Below, piece after piece: positions 29,013 to 40,061 of a DNA stretch of 40,061 bases. The translations under genes and the position numbers were made by a program. This stretch comes from Mollicutes bacterium. Lineage in GTDB: Bacteria; Bacillota_I; Bacilli_A; RF39; UBA660. The notes below the pieces were generated by a model. That model saw nothing but the letters and a program-made list of their open reading frames with translations. It was not told the origin of the DNA and ran no database searches. The stretch spans positions 1-40,061 of the forward strand of contig JAAYMD010000048.1 of NCBI GenBank assembly GCA_012521575.1, in the 5' to 3' direction. Numbering within the stretch: the stretch's first letter is position 1; each line of letters begins with the position of its first letter.

Positions 29013-30775
29013 TAAATGAAAGTGATATTAAAAATATTAAAGCCACAAATCCGATAAAAACAATAAAAAGATTGTGGAAATATTTAAAAGATTACAGAAT
29101 AAGAATTAATTTAGTAATTATTTTAGTTGTTTTGACTACGATTATACAAATTTTTACACCAGTTATAATTCTGATTGCTATCGATGACTTTATTGCTAAA
29201 AATTATTTAGAAAATTTAAAAATCATTTTAATATTGCTTGGAACTTTTTATATTTTAACATCATTATTTAATTATTTATCAAGCTATATTATGACATCCG
29301 TTTCGGAGAAAGCGCTTTACATTATTCGCAAAGATTTATTTAATCATTTAGAAAAGTTATCATTAAGTTTTTTTGATAAACATAAAAAAGGAGATTTAAT
29401 GAGCCGTTTTACTAATGATATTAGTGTTATTAGCGATACTTTAAGTGATGCTGTTATTCAAATTATTAGTAGTTTCTTGCTTTTAATAGGGGTTACTGTA
29501 ATTATGTTTGTAATAAACCCTATTTTAGCTGTTACTACTATTTTAACGGTTCCTTTATTTTTTATAATTGTTGTAAAACTTGGAGAAAAAATTAATAAAT
29601 ATTATAAAGTAAGACAAGATACAGTTGGTAAATTAAACTCTTTTGCTGAAGAGCGAATAAGTGGGATCGAAGTAGTTAAAAGTTATGGAAAAGAAAATGA
29701 GACATTAGATCAATTTAAAGTGCATAATCAGAAATTAAAAGATGTATCCGTTAAAGCTTATATGTATTCTAGTTTAATTATGCCAACCAATATTATTGTT
29801 TCTAATATTAACAATATTTTATTGATTGCTATTGGTTCAGTCTTAACACTTAAAGGGATGGCGACAGTAGGAAGTATTTTGGCATTTCTTAACTATTCAA
29901 AAATGTTTAGACGTCCGATTAATCAGCTTGCCTCAATTTATTCATCAATCCAAACTTCTCTTGCTGGAGCAGAAAGAATTTTTGATATCATTGATCATCC
30001 GATTGAAGTAAAAGATGTAGAAAATCCAATTACAATGAAAGAAATTAAAGGTGAAGTAGAATTTAAAAATGTATGTTTTGGTTATACACCAGAAAAAATG
30101 GTTTTAAAAGATTTTAATTTAAAAGTAAAACAAGGAGAAAATGTTGCTATTGTGGGGCCTACTGGAGCAGGAAAGACAACAATAATTAATTTATTATCAA
30201 GATTTTATGATATAAATTCTGGACTAATTACTATTGATGGTATAGATATTAGTAAAGTTAAGAAAGCAGATTTAAGAAAGAAAATAGGAATAGTTCTACA
30301 GGATACTTATTTATTTAAAGGAACAATTTTAGAAAATATAAAATATGGTAAGATGGATGCTACTATTGAAGAAGTTATTGAAGCGTGTAAAAAAGCCCAA
30401 GCTCATTCATTTATTAGAAGATTACCAAACGGATATGATTCAATGATTGAAGAAAGTGGAAGTAATTTATCACAAGGTGAACGCCAACTTATTTCCATCG
30501 CGCGGGCAATATTGGCTAATCATGAAATTTTAATATTAGATGAGGCTACAAGTAATGTTGATACTAGGACTGAAGTAAATATTCAAAAGGGAATGAAAAA
30601 ATTGATGGAGGGAAAAACATGTTTTATAATCGCACATCGTCTATCAACGGTTAGAAATGTTGATACCATTGTTGTACTTAATCATGGTAAAATTGTTGAA
30701 AAGGGAAATCATGAAAGTTTAATGCAAAAGAAAGGTTTTTATTATAATTTATATAATAGTCAATTTGAAGATTAA
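29009..30775 (+). CDS. ABC exporter half-transporter (TMD-NBD), catalytic subunit
   Basis: Walker A GPTGAGKTT, signature LSQGERQ, Walker B LILDEATSNVD; 4-nt overlap with the partner gene. Confidence 0.93.
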   Translation: MINESDIKNIKATNPIKTIKRLWKYLKDYRIRINLVIILVVLTTIIQIFTPVIILIAIDDFIAKNYLENLKIILILLGTFYILTSLFNYLSSYIMTSVSEKALYIIRKDLFNHLEKLSLSFFDKHKKGDLMSRFTNDISVISDTLSDAVIQIISSFLLLIGVTVIMFVINPILAVTTILTVPLFFIIVVKLGEKINKYYKVRQDTVGKLNSFAEERISGIEVVKSYGKENETLDQFKVHNQKLKDVSVKAYMYSSLIMPTNIIVSNINNILLIAIGSVLTLKGMATVGSILAFLNYSKMFRRPINQLASIYSSIQTSLAGAERIFDIIDHPIEVKDVENPITMKEIKGEVEFKNVCFGYTPEKMVLKDFNLKVKQGENVAIVGPTGAGKTTIINLLSRFYDINSGLITIDGIDISKVKKADLRKKIGIVLQDTYLFKGTILENIKYGKMDATIEEVIEACKKAQAHSFIRRLPNGYDSMIEESGSNLSQGERQLISIARAILANHEILILDEATSNVDTRTEVNIQKGMKKLMEGKTCFIIAHRLSTVRNVDTIVVLNHGKIVEKGNHESLMQKKGFYYNLYNSQFED

Positions 30776-30850
30776 AACTATCTTTTTATTAAATTATTTG
30801 GTATAATTAAATATAGATAAAGTATGTTATGGATAAGGAGATGAAAACTC

Positions 30851-31285
30851 ATGAATAATAAAAAAGAAAATTTTGATGAGATAGAAATCCTTGATGAAAA
30901 TTTAGAAGCAAAGCCTATAACTAGTGAAGATTTGATTGCTACTGATTGGTTATCTGATTTTACCAATGTAGAAACAAAAACACTAGTTCAATCACAAACG
31001 GAAGATATTATAGAAATTATGGATGAGGATATAATAATTGAAGAAAAAGACGATGCTGATGAGAAAAAAACGACAGAAGTATTAAATAGTATTGAAGCTG
31101 TTGAGCCAAATAATGACACTACTTTTCAAAAACCACCAATACAAGAAGCAGACCATATTCCTGAAATTGATATCGAGGAAGAACTTAATAACAATCGTAG
31201 CGTTGCTTTTATTGCTACTTTGTTTGCTATATTAATTATCTTTATATTATTTTTACCAACAATTACTAAAATGATGGAACAATGA
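30851..31285 (+). CDS. Hypothetical acidic tail-anchored membrane protein
   Basis: Very acidic low-complexity N-terminal region and a C-terminal TM helix (VAFIATLFAILIIFILFLPTI); RBS aaggagatg. Confidence 0.7.
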   Translation: MNNKKENFDEIEILDENLEAKPITSEDLIATDWLSDFTNVETKTLVQSQTEDIIEIMDEDIIIEEKDDADEKKTTEVLNSIEAVEPNNDTTFQKPPIQEADHIPEIDIEEELNNNRSVAFIATLFAILIIFILFLPTITKMMEQ

Positions 31286-31303
31286 TAAATTGCGGTAAAT
31301 GAT

Positions 31304-31328
31304 AAGATACGAAATTGTATCTTTTTTT
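31304..31328 (+). terminator. Rho-independent terminator
   Basis: aagatac-gaaat-tgtatctt plus T run. Confidence 0.65.
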
Positions 31329-31388
31329 ATTACAACATTTGTAATTTTCTTCTAGTTGATTTTTATAATACATATTAACTAGAAAACA

Positions 31389-31428
31389 ACAAAACCTATC
31401 ATGCGTTTGGACAAGATAGGTTTTGTAT
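31389..31428 (-). terminator. Putative terminator for the YbaK-like gene
   Basis: aaaacctatc...gataggtttt inverted repeat just past the minus-strand stop. Confidence 0.5.
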
Positions 31429-31440
31429 AAATTAATTTTC

Positions 31441-31902
31441 TTATTCAATTGTTGTAACGTTTATCCATGTTCCCTTTGTTAGGGACGCTAAATCATCCAC
31501 ACTGATTTTTAAAGCAAGATTGAAGTCACCCGCTGCCGGATAAACATATTTTAATTGTTTTAGCGATTGGTCTAAATAAATTTCAATATTTTCTTTTAAA
31601 CCAAACGGACATACTCCACCAACAGGATGATTAGTTATGGTTTCAACTTGTTCAAATGGGATCATTTTTGCTTTTTCTTTAAAATATTCTTTATATTTTT
31701 TATTATTTATTTTAGCATCTCCACTTGTAACAATAACAATGTTTTTATCTTTTAACATAAACGCTAGAGTTTTGGCGATTTCATTTGTTGTTACTCCCAA
31801 CTCGGTTGCAGCTTTCAACACTGTTGAACTATCTTTTAATTCAATGATATTTATGTCATAATTGTGTTTTTGAAAAAAATTAATGACATGTTGTTTTGCC
31901 AT
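31441..31902 (-). CDS. YbaK/EbsC-family aminoacyl-tRNA deacylase-like protein
   Basis: GVTTNEIAKTLAFMLKDKNIVIVTSGDAKINNKK and HPVGGVCPFGL. Confidence 0.9.
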   Translation of the reverse strand: MAKQHVINFFQKHNYDINIIELKDSSTVLKAATELGVTTNEIAKTLAFMLKDKNIVIVTSGDAKINNKKYKEYFKEKAKMIPFEQVETITNHPVGGVCPFGLKENIEIYLDQSLKQLKYVYPAAGDFNLALKISVDDLASLTKGTWINVTTIE

Positions 31903-32016
31903 AATATCTTCTCCTTTACTATTAGAATTATACTATTATTTAAAATTGATTTCAAATATTTCAAAAGAGGTGTTTAAATTTGAGAATAAGTGCCAATAAT
32001 AACAAAAAAAGAAAAA

Positions 32017-32043
32017 TTAGCAGTCATATATTGACATTGCTAA
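32017..32043 (+). promoter_or_regulatory. CIRCE operator 1 (HrcA binding site)
   Basis: ttagcagtc-N9-cattgctaa versus TTAGCACTC-N9-GAGTGCTAA. Confidence 0.85.
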
Positions 32044-32059
32044 AATATAATAGTATAAT
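32031..32059 (+). promoter_or_regulatory. SigA-type promoter of the hrcA operon
   Basis: TTGACA-N17-TATAAT, flanked and overlapped by CIRCE elements. Confidence 0.85.
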
Positions 32060-32062
32060 GAA

Positions 32063-32089
32063 ATAGCATTCAGCAATTGACAGTGCTAA
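32063..32089 (+). promoter_or_regulatory. CIRCE operator 2
   Basis: atagcattc-N9-cagtgctaa, just downstream of the -10. Confidence 0.8.
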
Positions 32090-32129
32090 TCTGGTTTTGC
32101 TAGCGAAAGTATTAAAAGGTGGTGTTATA

Positions 32130-33153
32130 GTGTCATATAACGGTGCTTCACAAAATGCTGTGCTAACAGAAAGGCAAAAAATGATATTAAAATTGATTGT
32201 TGAAGAATATATCAAAACAGTCAAACCAGTTAGTTCAAAATCGCTTTGTGATGTTTTTGATTGTTCTAGTGCAACAATTAGAAATGAAATGGCAGTTTTA
32301 GAAGATATGGGACTTATTGAAAAACACCATATTTCTTCTGGTCGAATTCCTAGCGAACAAGGTTATAATTATTACATCAACAATATAATGGAACCAAAAG
32401 AATTAACTGGTGAAGATATGTTAAAACTACAAACAATTTTTCATAATCAATCATTAATGTTAAATGATGTTATTGTCAAAAGCATGGAGATTATATCAGA
32501 ACTTACAAATTATACATCAATTGTTCTTGGTAGTTCATCAAAAGATAATCGCTTAAGTAAAGTTGAGGCAATTCCTGTTAATGAGAATCGGGTTGTAGCC
32601 ATTGTTATAACTGATAAAGGACATGTCGAGCATAAACATATTTTTATTGAATCACCAGTTAGTAGTGAAGAGGTTCAAAAAACAATTGATTTGATTAATA
32701 AATTAATTGTTGGAACCCCAATTTCCGAAATAAGTATGAAGTTGGAGTGCGAAATTAAGCCAATTATTGCCAAGTATGTTAAGCAGTATGAAGCATTATA
32801 TAACGCCTTTTATACAGCATTTAGTGACTTTTCAAATGATGCTAAAATTAGAATAACAGGAGCTAGCAATATATTAAAGCAACCAGAGTTTCAAGACACT
32901 GGAAAAATTGCTGAAATTTTAGAAAAATTTGATGATAAAGAATTTATTAGAAGTATTATGAAAGAAGGTAATGGTATTAACATATATGTTGGTAGTGAAA
33001 GTGAGTTTGACCAAGATGTTGGTTTGATAAAGACTAGTTTTGAAGTTGGTGGTGAAGTTGGAACAATTGCCATTATTGGTCCAAAAAGAATGGAGTATAG
33101 TCGTGTTCTAGCACTCCTAGAATACGTTAAGAAAAACATAGAGGAGGGGGACT

Positions 33154-33170
<17 letters not shown>
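32130..33170 (+). CDS. hrcA: Heat-inducible transcription repressor HrcA
   Basis: LTERQKMILKLIVEEYIKTVKPVSSKSL, SSATIRNEMAVLEDMGLIEKHHISSGRIPSEQGY; GTG start after aaaggtggtg. Confidence 0.95.
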
Positions 33171-35678
<2,508 letters not shown>

Positions 35679-35681
35679 AAA

Positions 35682-35710
35682 AATGTAGAAGTCGTTATGA
35701 CTTCTACATT
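35682..35710 (+). repeat. Perfect 12-bp hairpin between dnaK and pepF, without a T tract
   Basis: aatgtagaagtc-gttat-gacttctacatt. Confidence 0.85.
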
Positions 35711-35740
35711 CTACTATAAATTAAAAAAAAGGAGAAAAAT

Positions 35741-37543
35741 ATGGCAATTAAAGAACAAACCCGAGCGGAAATTGATGAAAAATTTAAATGGGATTTGTCA
35801 GTAATGTATTGTTGTGATGAAAAGTGGTATGAAGAATACAAAAAGGTAAAAGAAAAAGTTAGTGAATTTAGTAAATATCAAGGTCATATTTTAGACAGTT
35901 CTCAAAGTTTATATAATACTTTAAAAGATTATGTGAATTTAGAACGTGTCTTATCAAAATTATATGTTTATGCATGTATGAAAAGTGACGAAGATACAAG
36001 TAATACTCATTATCAAAAAATGAAAGGTGAGGTACAAAACTTAAGTGTATTAGTGTCTAGTACCACATCTTTTGTTGTGCCTGAATTAATCCAAAGTGAT
36101 TATTCTTTAATTGAACAGTATATTGCTGAATTACCTGAACTAGCTTGTTATAAACGCATGCTTAAAGATATTTATCGTTTTAAAAAGTATACATTATCAA
36201 AGAAAGAAGAAAAGATTATTTCAAAATTGTCAAAAGTATTAGATTCATCTAGTTTAACAGCAAATTTGGTTCGTAATTCAGATTTAACTTTTGGAACTAT
36301 AACTGATGAAGAAGGAAGAGAAGTTGAACTTACTAATAGTAACTTTACTAAATATATGGAATCTAGTAATAGAGATGTTCGTAAGCAAGCATTTTATACT
36401 TTGTATCAAGGCTATGAAAAAGTAAAAAACACATTAGCGTCTACTTTAGCATCACAAGTTGAAACTAATGTGGCGATTGCTGATATTAGAGGATATAAAA
36501 GTGCACTTGAAATGTCCTTGTTTGGAAGTAATGTTGATGTTAATATTTACCATAATTTAATAAAAGTTGTTAATGACAATTTACATGTTTTACATAAATA
36601 CTATAATTTAAAAAAAGAATATTTAAAGTTAGATGAATTAAATTTATATGATGTTTATGCTCCATTAGTAGAAGAGGAAAATAATGTATATAAGTTTGAA
36701 AAAGCTAAAGAAATTGTCATCAATGCTTTAAGTGTTTTGGGTGAAAAATATATTAATGATTTAAAAAGAGCTTTTGATGAAAAATGGATAGACATTTATC
36801 CTAATAAAGGTAAAAGAAGCGGCGCTTATTCTTGGGGATGCTATGATAGTTATCCATATATTTTATTAAATTATCATGAACGTTTTAATGATGTTTCAAC
36901 ACTTGCGCACGAACTTGGTCATTCAATGCATAGTTTTTATTCAAGAAAACATAATGAATACCAAGATGCACATTATGAAATTTTTGTTGCTGAAGTTGCC
37001 TCAATTGTAAATGAACTTTTATTGTATCGTTATATGATAGATAATAGTAATGATAAAAAACAAAAATTAAATATCTTAAACAACATTTTAGAGCTTTTCC
37101 GTGGCACTTTGTTTCGCCAAACAATGTTTGCTGAATTTGAGTTAGAAATATATAATTTAGTAAATAATAATGAAGTTTTGACCCATGATACTTTATCAAA
37201 AATATATTATGATTTAAATAAAAAATATTTTGGTGATAATGTTGTTGTTAATGAAGAAATTAAATATGAGTGGGCAAGAATACCACATTTCTACACAAGT
37301 TTTTATGTTTATCAATATGCTACAGGAATGGCAGCGGCATGCGCAATAGTTAATGATATAATTAATAAAGGTGAAGATGCCATAAATAAGTATTTAGAAT
37401 TTTTAAAAACAGGTGGTCGTGATTATCCAGTAGAACTTTTAAAAATTGCTGGCGTTGATTTATCAAAGCCCGAACCTATAAAAGAAGCTATTAAACTTTT
37501 TGAAAAAACTATAGATGAATTTATAAAATTATCCCAAAAATAG
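35741..37543 (+). CDS. pepF: Oligoendopeptidase F (M3 metallopeptidase)
   Basis: TLAHELGHSMHSFYS zinc motif (HExGH), KRSGAYSWGCYDSYPYILLNY. Confidence 0.95.
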   Translation: MAIKEQTRAEIDEKFKWDLSVMYCCDEKWYEEYKKVKEKVSEFSKYQGHILDSSQSLYNTLKDYVNLERVLSKLYVYACMKSDEDTSNTHYQKMKGEVQNLSVLVSSTTSFVVPELIQSDYSLIEQYIAELPELACYKRMLKDIYRFKKYTLSKKEEKIISKLSKVLDSSSLTANLVRNSDLTFGTITDEEGREVELTNSNFTKYMESSNRDVRKQAFYTLYQGYEKVKNTLASTLASQVETNVAIADIRGYKSALEMSLFGSNVDVNIYHNLIKVVNDNLHVLHKYYNLKKEYLKLDELNLYDVYAPLVEEENNVYKFEKAKEIVINALSVLGEKYINDLKRAFDEKWIDIYPNKGKRSGAYSWGCYDSYPYILLNYHERFNDVSTLAHELGHSMHSFYSRKHNEYQDAHYEIFVAEVASIVNELLLYRYMIDNSNDKKQKLNILNNILELFRGTLFRQTMFAEFELEIYNLVNNNEVLTHDTLSKIYYDLNKKYFGDNVVVNEEIKYEWARIPHFYTSFYVYQYATGMAAACAIVNDIINKGEDAINKYLEFLKTGGRDYPVELLKIAGVDLSKPEPIKEAIKLFEKTIDEFIKLSQK

Positions 37544-37558
37544 GAAGTAGGTGATAGT

Positions 37559-38668
37559 GTGAGTAAGCGTGATTATTATGAAATTTTAGGAGTTAGTCGT
37601 GATGCAAGTGAAGCTGAAATTAAAAGTGCATTTCGACGCCTTGCTAAGAAATATCATCCTGATGTATCAAAAGACCCCAATGCATCAGAAAAATTTAAAG
37701 AAGCGCAAGAAGCTTATGCTGTTTTAAGTGATCCGGAAAAAAGACGTCAATATGATCAATTTGGACACTCTGCCTTTTCAAATGGTCAAGGTGGATTCCA
37801 GGGATTTGATTTTTCTGATTTCGATTTTTCGGATATTTTTGATGATATATTCGGTAGTGGTTTTGGTAGTTTCTTTTCAGGTTCAAGAACAAATAGTAAT
37901 CGACCGCGCAAGGGTCGCGACGTGTTAATGGAAATGAAGTTGACTTTTGAAGAAGCTGTTTTTGGGACTAAGAAAACAATTAAATTAGATGTTGCCGAAG
38001 ATTGTAAAGATTGTAATGGACATGGTGGTCATGGTGAAAAAACATGTTCAACATGCCGTGGTAGCGGATATGTAACTACGGAACAACGAACTTTATTTGG
38101 TACTTTTATGTCAAGAAGTACTTGTAGTGACTGTGCTGGAAAAGGGAAGACTTATGAGCGCCGATGTTCAACATGTCATGGAACTGGAAAAGTTAGTCGT
38201 ACGCAAACAATTGAAGTTAAAATACCAGCAGGTGTTGATACCGGCAATCAATTAAGTATTCCTGGCAAAGGTGAAGCAGGAATTAATGGTGGTCCCAATG
38301 GTGATGTTTATTTAGAACTTATTGTTGAAAAACATCCATTATTTGAAAGAAAAGGAAATGATATTTATTTAGAGCTTCCAATAACTGTTGCCGATGCTGC
38401 GCTAGGTGCAAAAGTTGACATACCAACATTAACTGGTAAAGTTAAATTAATAATTCCACCGGGAAGTCAAACTGATGATAAACATCGTTTAAAGGATAAA
38501 GGAGTCCCGCATTTAAATTCTAATCGTAAAGGAGATATGTATGTTATATTGAAAGTTGTGACCCCTAAGAAGTTAACTAAAGAACAAAAGAAAATTTTTG
38601 AAAGTTTAAGAAAAACTAAATTAGATGATAGTGAAGAATTTAAAAGATTTTATAAGTATTTAAAATAA
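37559..38668 (+). CDS. dnaJ: Chaperone DnaJ
   Basis: J domain with HPD ([27 protein letters not shown]), G/F region, four CxxCxGxG-type zinc repeats; GTG start. Confidence 0.97.
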   Translation: MSKRDYYEILGVSRDASEAEIKSAFRRLAKKYHPDVSKDPNASEKFKEAQEAYAVLSDPEKRRQYDQFGHSAFSNGQGGFQGFDFSDFDFSDIFDDIFGSGFGSFFSGSRTNSNRPRKGRDVLMEMKLTFEEAVFGTKKTIKLDVAEDCKDCNGHGGHGEKTCSTCRGSGYVTTEQRTLFGTFMSRSTCSDCAGKGKTYERRCSTCHGTGKVSRTQTIEVKIPAGVDTGNQLSIPGKGEAGINGGPNGDVYLELIVEKHPLFERKGNDIYLELPITVADAALGAKVDIPTLTGKVKLIIPPGSQTDDKHRLKDKGVPHLNSNRKGDMYVILKVVTPKKLTKEQKKIFESLRKTKLDDSEEFKRFYKYLK

Positions 38669-38733
38669 AGATTATTGTTGAAAAAAAGAAATTTATATTT
38701 TATAATTATTAGTAGTATGGAAAGGATGAAGAT

Positions 38734-39276
38734 ATGGACGATATTTTGTTGTATGCTGACAATAAAATGAGTGAAGCTATTGACGTTTTAGAGTCTCGAT
38801 TTAACAATGTTCGTGCAGGACGTGCTAATCCGGCTTTATTAGATGGGGTGAAGGTATCTTATTATGGTGTTGATACGCCGTTAAAACAACTAGCCACTAT
38901 TTCTGTTCCAGAAGCAAGAGTATTATCAATTAAACCTTTTGATCCAAATACTTTATCTGCCATTGAAAAAGCTATTTTTGAAGCTAATATTGGTTTAACA
39001 CCTAATAATAATGGGGAAGTGATTATTCTCAATATTCCACCATTAACTGAGGAAACTAGAAAAGATTTAGTTAAACAAGTTAAAGCAATGGCTGAAGAAT
39101 GTCGCGTGATTCTTCGAAGAATTAGACAAGAATCAAACGACAAAATTAAAAAGCTGGAAATATCAGAAGATGAAATTAAAGCTGGAATGGATGAAGTTCA
39201 AGAATTAATTAACAAGTATAACAAAATTGTTGATGAAAAATTAAAAGAAAAAGAAGAAGAATTAATGACTATTTAA
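38734..39276 (+). CDS. frr: Ribosome recycling factor
   Basis: NNVRAGRANPALLDGVKVSYYGVDTPLKQLATISVPEARVLSIKPFD. Confidence 0.97.
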   Translation: MDDILLYADNKMSEAIDVLESRFNNVRAGRANPALLDGVKVSYYGVDTPLKQLATISVPEARVLSIKPFDPNTLSAIEKAIFEANIGLTPNNNGEVIILNIPPLTEETRKDLVKQVKAMAEECRVILRRIRQESNDKIKKLEISEDEIKAGMDEVQELINKYNKIVDEKLKEKEEELMTI

Positions 39277-39330
39277 AAAGATCCATATAAAATAGTAAGG
39301 AAATAAGATTTTATGGTAAATGTTTAGTTA

Positions 39331-39356
39331 GGAGCATAAAAATTATGCTTCTTTTA
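39331..39356 (+). terminator. Rho-independent terminator after frr
   Basis: agcata-aaaat-tatgct followed by tcttttatttt. Confidence 0.5.
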
Positions 39357-39573
39357 TTTTGGATTGAAGCAAGTATATATAAATCTTTTTTTGTTCAATA
39401 TTAATTTTACGTTAAAAATAGCGGTTGGTGTAAAGGGGTTTGGGGATTTTTTAGAAGTCTAAAATAAAAAGTGTAACATATGATTGATTTCTCTAGATCT
39501 TTTTTGTCAAATATTAATGTCTGTAATGGAATTTTGTTGATAAGTTTGATATAATATTTCTATGAGGTGGTAG

Positions 39574-40061
39574 ATGATGAAGAAACTTGCTTACATAATG
39601 TCAATGATTGTTTTATTGATACCAATGTTGATGTTCCCATTAGAAGTTAAGGCTGAGGCGAAAACCTTAAAAGATTTATATGATGAATTATCAAAATTAG
39701 AAAATGAGTTAAAAGAAATAAATAATGATAAAAGTTTAACAGAAGAACAAATTCAACAAATTCAACAAAATATTAAAAGTATTGATCGGGAAGTTATTGC
39801 CATTGAAAAAACTATTGCTGAAATTGAAAAAGAAATTAAAAGATTAGAGCAAGATATTATTACTAGAGATAAAGAAATGAAGGAATTAATGAAGTATTAT
39901 CAATTTTCAATTGGTGAAAATTTGTATCTGGAATATGCTTTTGGAGCGGCCAGTATGACTGATTTTATATACCGTTTAGCAATTGTTGAGCAATTGATGA
40001 AACACAATGAACGATTAATTGATGATATGAATAATATGATTGTTGAACAAGAGAAAAAATC
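39574..40061 (+). CDS. Secreted coiled-coil protein, N-terminal part (PcsB/CwlO/EnvC-like murein hydrolase or activator), truncated by window edge
   Basis: Open to the window end; signal peptide MMKKLAYIMSMIVLLIPMLMFPLEVKAEA then a long coiled coil and IGENLYLEYAFGAASMTDFIYRLAIVEQL. Confidence 0.75.
   Translation, partial: MMKKLAYIMSMIVLLIPMLMFPLEVKAEAKTLKDLYDELSKLENELKEINNDKSLTEEQIQQIQQNIKSIDREVIAIEKTIAEIEKEIKRLEQDIITRDKEMKELMKYYQFSIGENLYLEYAFGAASMTDFIYRLAIVEQLMKHNERLIDDMNNMIVEQEKK

Noticed and set aside
36885-37199. 104-aa minus-strand ORF in pepF
   Set aside because: Shadow of the conserved zinc peptidase region.

Overview
This is an AT-rich chromosomal window from a low-GC Gram-positive bacterium. 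It looks like a spore-forming Bacilli, Erysipelotrichia or RF39-like lineage near the Mollicutes. TGA acts as a stop codon, so the standard bacterial code applies. Most of the window is ordinary core genome: a thiI 3' end, two alpha/beta-type SASP genes, clpP, a TGS-uridine-kinase-like protein, and the glycolytic genes gap, pgk, tpi and gpmI with a diacylglycerol glucosyltransferase. It also holds spo0A, a lipid kinase, dusB-RDD-lysS, ackA, a DHH phosphoesterase, dacF-spmA-spmB-rluB, a GGDEF/degenerate-EAL protein, a ferredoxin, a heterodimeric ABC exporter pair, a YbaK-like deacylase, the hrcA-grpE-dnaK-pepF-dnaJ heat-shock cluster with two CIRCE operators, frr, and the start of a secreted coiled-coil protein. 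The most unusual material is two type IV pilin-like loci inside the glycolytic neighbourhood. One is an intact prepilin-LamG fusion between gap and pgk. The other is a broken pilin with an intact, locally GC-elevated FGE-sulfatase/C-type-lectin-like C-terminus at about 9266-10062. That C-terminus resembles the variable domain of diversity-generating retroelements, or a silent variation cassette. No reverse transcriptase, template repeat, CRISPR array, tRNA or rRNA gene was recognised in the window.
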